In this document: piece by piece, positions 1-4,885 of the stretch
How the letters are laid out: each line of letters starts with the position of its first letter
How positions within the stretch are numbered: position 1 is the stretch's first letter
DNA from: Anaerolineae bacterium
Lineage (GTDB): Bacteria > Chloroflexota > Anaerolineae > JAFGEY01
NCBI GenBank assembly: GCA_016929205.1
Contig: JAFGJF010000289.1
Span: 1-8,113, forward strand
DNA: 8,113 nucleotides
Direction: 5' to 3'
Translations under genes and position numbers: made by a program
The notes under the pieces: generated by a model
The model's database searches: none
What the model was told of the DNA's origin: nothing
What the model saw: only the letters and a program-made list of their open reading frames with translations

Positions 1-103
1 GATTGAGAGTTGGTCATCAATGCTCCGGGGTTGATGGCGATTATGGAAAAATCGTCCTACAATTTGTTCTTGGTACGAATTCAGATATTTTTTGAATTGC
101 CTA
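1..103. other. Upstream region, no supported gene
   Basis: This stretch lies ahead of the first promoter and becomes AT-rich towards its right end. One plus-strand frame is open from the window edge to a TGA at 93-95 (about 30 codons), but its translation resembles nothing I recognise, so I do not call it the tail of an upstream gene. I see no RNA gene or terminator here. Confidence 0.4.
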
Positions 104-132
104 TTGACATTTTTCGTCTTATATAGTATAAT
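104..132 (+). promoter_or_regulatory. Consensus sigma-70 promoter for the AsnC-REC gene
   Basis: The -35 box is TTGACA at 104-109 and the -10 box is TATAAT at 127-132, separated by exactly 17 bp. Both hexamers are perfect matches to the housekeeping sigma consensus. Transcription would be expected to start near 139, leaving a short leader of about 25 nt before the GTG start at 164. The -10 box lies inside a large inverted repeat, so this intrinsically strong promoter is probably repressed in some conditions. It is the only convincing promoter on the plus strand of the window. Confidence 0.9.
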
Positions 133-143
133 ATGAGACGAAA
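112..143. promoter_or_regulatory. Near-palindromic operator over the -10 box
   Basis: The outer arms TTTCGTCT (112-119) and AGACGAAA (136-143) are perfect reverse complements. Inside them ATAT (121-124) and ATAT (131-134) also match, so 13 of 16 positions are symmetric about 127/128. The dyad begins just after the -35 box, covers the -10 box and ends past the expected transcription start. Lrp/AsnC proteins commonly bind such AT-rich dyads and control their own genes. The gene directly downstream encodes one, so autoregulation is a reasonable inference. I found no second copy of the full dyad in the window. Confidence 0.7.
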
Positions 144-163
144 TAGAAAAGGAGTAGCCAAGG

Positions 164-1000
164 GTGACCTACCAGATTGACGTGATCGATCAACAGATCA
201 TTCGTTCACTACAAGACAACGGGCGCAAATCCAATGTCGATATTGCTCGTCAGGTAGGTGTGACCGAGGCTACCATCCGCAAACGGCTCGATCGTTTGCT
301 CAGCGAACGCATTATCCACCCCACCATTTCCACCAACCTCGCTCAAATTGGTCTGAGCACTGGTGCGATGATTGCCTTGCAGGTCGATCTGACTTTTATC
401 GGCCAGATCGCCGAGCAACTGGCCAATTTGCCCCAGGTACGTTCAGTATGTTACACGACGGGCGAGTACGATCTTTTTTGTGAAGCGGTGTTTGCTTCTG
501 ATCAGGATCTCCTCTATTTTTTAACCAACGAGATTGCTGCGATCGACGGGATTCGCAAGACGTCTACGTTCCATATCCTCAGACGGATCAAAGATGAGTG
601 TCAGTGGACACTGCCCACACCATCGCCCACGCGCGTTTTGATCGTAGATGACGATCCTGATTTTGTCGAAGCGACGCGGATAGTGCTGGAGGCTTCCGGT
701 TTTCAAGTCGTTGCCGCTGCCAGTGGTGACAACGCGCTCGACCTACTGCATCGGGTCAAACCTGCCGTGATCATTATGGATATCATGATGCAAGGCATTT
801 TGGATGGCCTGAACGCAAGCTGGCAAATCCAGGCTGATCCCGAGTTGAAAAACGTTCCTATCTTGGTTGTGTCTTCAATTGCTGACTCGGATTACGCAGA
901 AATGTTTCCGACCGAGGGACATTTTCCTGCCGATCGCTTTCTATCCAAACCCGTTTCACCAGACGTATTGATCAAAGAAGTCAAGCGATTCGTAGAATAA
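164..1000 (+). CDS. Lrp/AsnC-type regulator fused to a C-terminal receiver domain
   Basis: A 278-residue predicted transcription factor with three parts. Residues 1-60 are an AsnC-type winged helix-turn-helix (opening IDVIDQQIIRSLQDNGR, recognition region VTEATIRKRLDRL). Residues about 65-145 are the RAM ligand-binding and oligomerisation domain. Residues about 157-278 are a CheY-like receiver with acidic D162-D164, phospho-acceptor D206, switch serine S237 and K262. Ordinary Lrp/AsnC proteins are about 150 residues and lack a receiver, so the length is explained by the fusion. The GTG start is supported by AAAAGGAG at 147-154, nine nt upstream. It is first in the plus-strand gene set, downstream of a consensus promoter with a dyad. 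It probably integrates phosphorylation with a small ligand; the ligand and targets cannot be read from sequence. The receiver closely resembles the stand-alone receivers downstream. Confidence 0.9.
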   Translation: MTYQIDVIDQQIIRSLQDNGRKSNVDIARQVGVTEATIRKRLDRLLSERIIHPTISTNLAQIGLSTGAMIALQVDLTFIGQIAEQLANLPQVRSVCYTTGEYDLFCEAVFASDQDLLYFLTNEIAAIDGIRKTSTFHILRRIKDECQWTLPTPSPTRVLIVDDDPDFVEATRIVLEASGFQVVAAASGDNALDLLHRVKPAVIIMDIMMQGILDGLNASWQIQADPELKNVPILVVSSIADSDYAEMFPTEGHFPADRFLSKPVSPDVLIKEVKRFVE

Positions 1001-1011
1001 GGAGGAAAACA

Positions 1012-1386
1012 GTGCCAAGAATCCTGGTTGTGGACGATGATCCAGACTTTGTAGAAATCATCCGAACCATCCTGTTAACAGAGAGTTATGAAGTAGACAC
1101 TGCGGCGAATGGGGATCAGGCGCTTACAAAGGTGCGAGCTGGAAAACCAGATCTGATTATTCTGGATATTATGATGTCTACCATTCTCGATGGCGTGAGT
1201 GTTAGCCAGGAACTGCATAAGGATCCTGAACTGCGCGAGATTCCATTGATTATGGTTTCGTCTATTGCCAGCACCGAACATGCTCAAGTGTTTCCTACGG
1301 ACGAGTATCTTCATGTCGACAGGTGGCTTTCCAAACCTGTACAGCCTCAAGATTTGTTAGCTGCTGTCAAGCGTTTTGTGAGTTAG
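1012..1386 (+). CDS. Single-domain response regulator (receiver 2)
   Basis: A 124-residue stand-alone CheY-like receiver without an output domain. Acidic residues D8-D10 (VVDDDPDF), phospho-acceptor D52 (ILDIMM), switch S83 and K108 (SKP) are all present, so it should accept phosphate from a histidine kinase. The GTG start at 1012 has GGAGG at 1001-1005, directly after the stop of the AsnC-REC gene; the 11-nt gap argues for co-transcription. It shares DDDPDFVE, DIMMSTILDG and FPTDEY with receivers elsewhere in the window, so it is a local paralogue. It may act by protein-protein contact or as a phosphate sink or relay. The membrane kinase at 4886-6361 is the obvious candidate partner, but that is inferred from position only. 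Confidence 0.9.
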   Translation: MPRILVVDDDPDFVEIIRTILLTESYEVDTAANGDQALTKVRAGKPDLIILDIMMSTILDGVSVSQELHKDPELREIPLIMVSSIASTEHAQVFPTDEYLHVDRWLSKPVQPQDLLAAVKRFVS

Positions 1387-1407
1387 CATTTCGGCTTGCA
1401 GGTGTTG

Positions 1408-1427
1408 CGCCGTGTAGTTTTACGGCG
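1408..1427. repeat. GC-rich inverted repeat (6-bp stem)
   Basis: CGCCGT (1408-1413) pairs perfectly with ACGGCG (1422-1427) around an 8-nt loop, starting 22 nt after the stop codon of receiver 2. It is not followed by a T-tract, so it is not a standard intrinsic terminator. It could protect the end of a processed transcript or act as a partial attenuator. The stem is short and may be chance. Confidence 0.4.
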
Positions 1428-1561
1428 ATGTAATACGGCGACCGATTGGTTCTTGAACACCGCTCTCGCATCGCACACATCGTACTTACGGCAATACGCA
1501 AAGGCACTCGCCCACCGTTCAGACTTGCCTTTCAAGAATAGGGGTCGTCGCGTTTACATCA

Positions 1562-1584
1562 GCAGTATCCAATCGTGATACTGC
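1562..1584. repeat. 8-bp perfect inverted repeat upstream of receiver 3
   Basis: GCAGTATC (1562-1569) and GATACTGC (1577-1584) are perfect reverse complements around a 7-nt spacer, ending 38 nt before the ATG of the third receiver gene. No T-run follows. It could be a regulator binding site or an RNA stem-loop in the leader. Its sequence is unlike the dyad at the first promoter, so a different factor would be needed. Confidence 0.5.
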
Positions 1585-1622
1585 CGGAACAAGATTGTCT
1601 GATCAGCGCGAGGGGATAACAG

Positions 1623-2027
1623 ATGTCATCCAAAAGTAAAGTGCTTGTCATAGATGATGATCCAGATTTTGTCGAGTTTGTACGCATTATCCTGGAAACA
1701 AACGGATACGATGTCTCTTGTGCGTATAATGCCGATCATGGCCTGACGCTACTGCGCACCGGACATCCTGACATTGTGTTGTTGGACATCATGATGTCCT
1801 ATTCAATGGCCGGTCTGGAAGTGACGCGGACGATGCATCAAGATCTAGAGCTGTCTACTATTCCTTTGATCGTGATCTCGTCCGTTTTGCCTGGGGCACA
1901 AGCACTAGAAAATCAGGAGGGGTTTTCGTCAATCGTTGCCTTTATGACCAAACCTGTTGAACCAAGTGAATTATTGCGCCTCATCGCAGACAACATTGCG
2001 ACTCATAAAAAACCAAAGATGGAATAA
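1623..2027 (+). CDS. Single-domain response regulator (receiver 3, divergent)
   Basis: A 134-residue stand-alone receiver. D11-D13 (VIDDDPDF), phospho-acceptor D55 (LLDIMM), switch S86 and K110 (TKP) are kept, so phosphorylation should be possible. It starts with the family signature DDDPDFVE but diverges later. The LDG after the phosphorylation site is replaced by MAG, and the FPTDEY loop of its paralogues is replaced by an unrelated Gln/Glu-rich stretch. A short basic tail (HKKPK) ends the protein. The ATG at 1623 has AGGGGA at 1611-1616. It follows a 236-nt gap and precedes the NuoE gene by 38 nt, so it may begin a second transcription unit. It probably has a different partner or output surface from receivers 2 and 4. 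Confidence 0.88.
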   Translation: MSSKSKVLVIDDDPDFVEFVRIILETNGYDVSCAYNADHGLTLLRTGHPDIVLLDIMMSYSMAGLEVTRTMHQDLELSTIPLIVISSVLPGAQALENQEGFSSIVAFMTKPVEPSELLRLIADNIATHKKPKME

Positions 2028-2065
2028 AAACTTTTACGATCAGTTATTTGAACCGAGGAGGCAAG

Positions 2066-2515
2066 ATGCCAGAGATCACAAAACTTGGAGATCCCGCAAA
2101 GAGATCGATGTTGCTCACTGCGCTTTATATTGCTCAAGAGCAGCACGGGTATTTGAGTCCGGAGGCCATCGAGCAGACGGCCGAGAGGTTGGGCTTATCT
2201 ACCCAGGAAGTATACTCTACGGCCAGTTTTTACACCATGTTCCGGACCAAACCGGTTGGGCGCTACGTGCTCCAGGTTTGTACCGGGCTGTGTTGTTATC
2301 TGGCTAATGGAGCTGAGCGTTTGGTGGATTATCTCTCTAGAAAATTAGATATCAACGTGGGAGAGACGACACCAGATGGGCTGTTTACGCTGAAAACGGT
2401 CGAGTGTTTGGCTTCGTGCGGTACGTCACCGGCTATGCAGGTCAATGACGAATTGTACGAGGGCCTGACGCTGGACAAAGTCGATCGCTTGCTTGATCAG
2501 TTGGCAGGGAGGTAA
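2066..2515 (+). CDS. nuoE: NADH dehydrogenase 24-kDa-type subunit (NuoE-like, [2Fe-2S])
   Basis: A 149-residue thioredoxin-fold [2Fe-2S] protein of the NuoE/HndA/HoxE group. The N-terminal helical half (GYLSPEAIEQTAERLGLS, then VYSTASFYTMF) is typical. The four cluster ligands are in the expected C-x4-C and C-x3-C pattern: C72, C77, C114 and C118. An extra C76 sits beside C77. In this family the cluster (N1a in complex I) lies next to the FMN of NuoF. The ATG at 2066 is preferred over an in-frame TTG at 2048, because GAGGAGG at 2055-2061 is correctly placed for it. The NuoF ribosome site overlaps the end of this gene, indicating coupled translation. No other complex I gene is in the window, so it may serve a soluble NAD-linked formate dehydrogenase or hydrogenase instead. 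Confidence 0.95.
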   Translation: MPEITKLGDPAKRSMLLTALYIAQEQHGYLSPEAIEQTAERLGLSTQEVYSTASFYTMFRTKPVGRYVLQVCTGLCCYLANGAERLVDYLSRKLDINVGETTPDGLFTLKTVECLASCGTSPAMQVNDELYEGLTLDKVDRLLDQLAGR

Positions 2516-2519
2516 CATA

Positions 2520-3794
2520 ATGGCGGCCAAATTTGAAAAAATCTTGTTACGGAATATCGATCGTCCCAACTCGGAAAAGATCACCACCTATCTAGAGCAC
2601 GGGGGCTATCGTGCCGTGCGCAAAGCGCTCGGTGAATGCACGCCGGAGGAGTTGATTGCCGAGGTCCGGGCTTCCAAGCTGCGCGGTCGTGGCGGCGCCG
2701 GTTTCCCCGCCGGGATCAAGTGGGGATTTATGCCCAAAGATGGCGCGACCAAGTATGTCTGTGTCAATACCGATGAGGGAGAGCCGGGCACGTTCAAGGA
2801 CCGGTTGTTGGTTGAACACGACCCTCACCAGGTGATCGAGGGCATCATTATCGCCAGTTACGCTGTTGGCGCCCACCGCGCCTTTATCTATATTCGCGGT
2901 GAGTTTTTCCTCGGTGTCAAGCGCTGGATCAAGGCTATCGATGATGCCTATGCGCACGGTTTTTTGGGCAAAAACATCCTCGGCAGCGGCTTTGACCTCG
3001 ATCTATCGGTACATCGCGGCGCGGGAGCCTATATCTGCGGTGAAGAGACGGCGATGATCAACAGCCTGGAAGGCAAGCGAGGCGAGCCACGGTTCAAACC
3101 ACCTTATCCAGCTCAAGAAGGCTTTTGGGGCCAACCCACCTTGGTGCATAACGTAGAGACGTTGGCCAACGTTCCGCATATCGTCCTGAACGGCGCGGAA
3201 TGGTACGCCTCGATCGGCACTGAAGAAAGTACCGGCCCCAAGCTGTTTTGCGTCAGCGGCCACGTCAAGAATCGCGGCAATTTTGAGCTGCCGTTGGGCA
3301 CGCCGCTGCGCGAGATCATTTTCGAGCACGCGGGTGGCATGCGCAGTGGTCGGCCGCTCAAAGCCATCATTCCGGGCGGTGCATCGACGCCGATGCTGAC
3401 TGCCGACCAGTTAGATACGACGATGGACTTTGAGTCGTTAATCAAGGCCGGATCGATGCTGGGTACCGGTGCGATTACGGTTCTAGACGACAGTGTCTCT
3501 ATTGTCGACGTGACCCGCCGCCTGACCAGGTTCTTTGTTCACGAGTCGTGCGGCCGGTGCACGCCCTGTCGTGTCGGCAACAACCGGATCCTGGAGATCC
3601 TGCAGCGTATCGTCGATGGCGATGGTCATAAGGGAGATATCGAGTTGCTGCTTTCATTGTGCGACGGCATCGCCACAAACACGTTCTGCCCGATGGGCGA
3701 CGCGGCAGTCAACCCGGTTCGCAGCAGTATCGCGCGTTTTCGTGATGAATACGAATATTACATCGAGCACAAGAAAAGCCCGGTGGCAGCATAG
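2520..3794 (+). CDS. nuoF: NADH-binding FMN/[4Fe-4S] subunit (NuoF-like)
   Basis: A 424-residue NuoF/HndC-type flavoprotein that exchanges electrons between NAD(H), FMN and an iron-sulfur cluster. Visible features are the glycine-rich FMN/NADH region GRGGAGFPAGIKW (56-68), NTDEGEPGTFKDR (83-95), GEETAMINSLEG (174-185), and the [4Fe-4S] ligands C344, C347 and C350 (ESCGRCTPCR) plus C390 (TFCPMGD). Length matches complex I NuoF; the N- and C-terminal ferredoxin extensions found in many hydrogenase or bifurcating homologues are absent. The ATG at 2520 has GGGAGG at 2507-2512 inside the end of nuoE; an upstream in-frame TTG at 2493 is less likely. With NuoE it forms a complete diaphorase core. 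Its electron partner is not encoded beside it, the nearest candidate being the formate dehydrogenase on the opposite strand. Confidence 0.96.
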   Translation: MAAKFEKILLRNIDRPNSEKITTYLEHGGYRAVRKALGECTPEELIAEVRASKLRGRGGAGFPAGIKWGFMPKDGATKYVCVNTDEGEPGTFKDRLLVEHDPHQVIEGIIIASYAVGAHRAFIYIRGEFFLGVKRWIKAIDDAYAHGFLGKNILGSGFDLDLSVHRGAGAYICGEETAMINSLEGKRGEPRFKPPYPAQEGFWGQPTLVHNVETLANVPHIVLNGAEWYASIGTEESTGPKLFCVSGHVKNRGNFELPLGTPLREIIFEHAGGMRSGRPLKAIIPGGASTPMLTADQLDTTMDFESLIKAGSMLGTGAITVLDDSVSIVDVTRRLTRFFVHESCGRCTPCRVGNNRILEILQRIVDGDGHKGDIELLLSLCDGIATNTFCPMGDAAVNPVRSSIARFRDEYEYYIEHKKSPVAA

Positions 3795-3843
3795 TCAAGG
3801 TGTGGCATACAGCGCCCTTGTACACACATAAAGGAGATAAATC

Positions 3844-4230
3844 ATGGCCAAGATCCTGGTTGTCGATGACGATCCCGATTTTGTCGAATCTACGCGTATG
3901 GTCCTCGAACCAAATGGGTACGAGGTGGTTAGTGCAGCCAATAGCGAACAAGGATTGAAAAAGCTGGCAGAGGAAAAGCCCGACCTGGTTGTGCTCGACG
4001 TGATCATGAGCACCGTGCTTGACGGTCTGTCGATGAGTCAGCGAATGTCCGAAAACCTGGCGTTCAAAGGTGTGCCGATCTTGATGGTCACCTCGATCGC
4101 CAATACCGACTATGCCGCCCTGTTCCCGACGGATGAGTACATCAACATTAGTGCTTTCCTGACCAAACCGATTTCTTCGGAGCAGTTGCTGGGACAGATC
4201 AAACGTTTGCTCAGTTCGCGCCAGGCGTAA
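3844..4230 (+). CDS. Single-domain response regulator (receiver 4)
   Basis: A 128-residue stand-alone receiver with D8-D10, phospho-acceptor D52 (VLDVIM), switch T83 and K108 (TKP). It is very similar to receiver 2: both have ILVVDDDPDFVE near the start, STxLDG after the phosphorylation site and FPTDEY in the segment before the conserved lysine. This is the only family member here with the canonical threonine rather than serine at the switch position. The ATG at 3844 has AAGGAG at 3831-3836. It lies 49 nt after nuoF and 45 nt before the ACT gene, so the regulatory and NADH-dehydrogenase genes are interleaved in one likely transcript. There is no output domain, so it probably acts by contact with another protein. 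Confidence 0.92.
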   Translation: MAKILVVDDDPDFVESTRMVLEPNGYEVVSAANSEQGLKKLAEEKPDLVVLDVIMSTVLDGLSMSQRMSENLAFKGVPILMVTSIANTDYAALFPTDEYINISAFLTKPISSEQLLGQIKRLLSSRQA

Positions 4231-4275
4231 GGTTCAGCTCTCTCCCCGAGACTGCAAGCATGATGGGAGGAAAAC

Positions 4276-4749
4276 ATGGCCAAGATCAAAATTGGCGGGG
4301 TTATGAAAAGCCCTTATTTATCCGAAATAAGTGTGCTTGGTATCCCTTCTCGCCCTGGTACAGCGGCCGCTATCCTGGGCGCGCTGGGCAAAAATGGGAT
4401 CAATGTCCAGTTTATTGTGCAGTGTCTCGATGAAAATGCCCAGGACCATGTCGTGTTTTGTGTCAATCAGGATGATTTTGACGCGGCGCTCACCATCGTA
4501 GATGAGGTCAAAGGTTATGTAGAGGCTTCAAGTGTCGTGTCCAATCCTTCCGTTGCCACCATCTCTATCTTTGGCCCCGATTTTCGCGAGCGACCGGCGA
4601 TTGCCGGGACAATGTTCAAGGCACTGGCAGCGCAGGGGATCAATATTCTGGCGATTTCAACTTCCATCTCGACCGTTTCGTGTGTCATTGACGCAGATCA
4701 TCTAGCTCAAGCCGTAACGTCGTTGACCGAGACTTTTGATCTACCTTGA
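4276..4749 (+). CDS. Stand-alone tandem ACT-domain protein, aspartokinase-regulatory type
   Basis: A 157-residue protein made of two ACT domains, at about residues 17-80 (ISVLGIPSRPGTAAAILGAL, GINVQFIVQ) and 93-157 (ATISIFGPDFRERPAIAGTM, GINILAISTS). Order and motifs match the C-terminal regulatory half of aspartate kinase, which binds lysine or threonine. The catalytic kinase domain is absent. The gene is not an obvious truncation: ATG 4276 has its own GGGAGG at 4265-4270, and the product begins MAKIKIGGV, which corresponds to the linker just before ACT1 in aspartokinase. It is therefore likely a free amino-acid sensor or regulatory subunit. Its position between a receiver and a membrane kinase suggests signalling rather than lysine biosynthesis. 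The ligand and partner are unknown. A gene for a separate catalytic partner is not visible. Confidence 0.88.
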   Translation: MAKIKIGGVMKSPYLSEISVLGIPSRPGTAAAILGALGKNGINVQFIVQCLDENAQDHVVFCVNQDDFDAALTIVDEVKGYVEASSVVSNPSVATISIFGPDFRERPAIAGTMFKALAAQGINILAISTSISTVSCVIDADHLAQAVTSLTETFDLP

Positions 4750-4885
4750 CTCTACCAGCAGAGTTTTACTCTCCCCGGGTTACGGCAATCGTGATTGTAG
4801 TCAGGGGGGTGGCCAAATCCTGTCCAGACAGTAAACGTGTTTCCGGCGCAGGTTTTGCCATCATTGTGCGGAAGCGAGTAGAAAA
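4750..4885. other. 136-nt intergenic gap before the histidine kinase
   Basis: No gene is seen. Right at the stop of the ACT gene there is a weak stem, ACTCT (4749-4753) with AGAGT (4760-4764), followed by TTT. It is too short and AT-rich for me to call a terminator. Further on, CAATC (4786-4790) and GATTG (4793-4797) form a compact dyad, next to a TTACGGCAAT (4780-4789) that also occurs at 1486-1495. No clear -35/-10 pair is visible, so whether the kinase has its own promoter is undecided. Confidence 0.4.

Larger units (their letters stand above)
1387..1622. other. 236-nt intergenic gap with two hairpins
   Basis: No convincing gene is present. A short TTG-started frame at 1396-1578 has no recognisable protein features and no ribosome site. 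The stretch holds a 6-bp GC-rich hairpin at 1408-1427, a short TACGGCGA direct repeat (1421-1428 and 1434-1441), one TTACGGCAAT at 1486-1495 and an 8-bp hairpin at 1562-1584. Neither hairpin is followed by a T-run. The gap could hold a promoter or leader for the next gene, but I see no good -35/-10 pair. Confidence 0.5.

Noticed and set aside
3..95. Open frame from the left edge, possibly the tail of an upstream gene
   Set aside because: About 30 codons with no recognisable family features; it cannot be separated from chance.
1396..1578. 60-codon TTG-started frame in the gap between receivers 2 and 3
   Set aside because: No ribosome site, no recognisable domain, and it overlaps the hairpins and repeats; most likely a chance frame.
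2048..2065. TTG start giving NuoE six extra residues
   Set aside because: The ATG at 2066 has a well-placed GAGGAGG; the TTG would sit upstream of that site and lacks its own.
2493..2519. TTG start giving NuoF nine extra residues
   Set aside because: It overlaps the end of nuoE and has no ribosome site, whereas the ATG at 2520 follows GGGAGG at 2507-2512.
3796..3827. Short inverted repeats (CAAGG/CCTTG and GTGTG/CACAC) between nuoF and receiver 4
   Set aside because: Five-bp stems with long loops are expected by chance, and the two overlap and exclude each other.
4747..4770. Possible terminator after the ACT gene
   Set aside because: The stem is only 5 bp with little GC and the T-run is interrupted; too weak to call.
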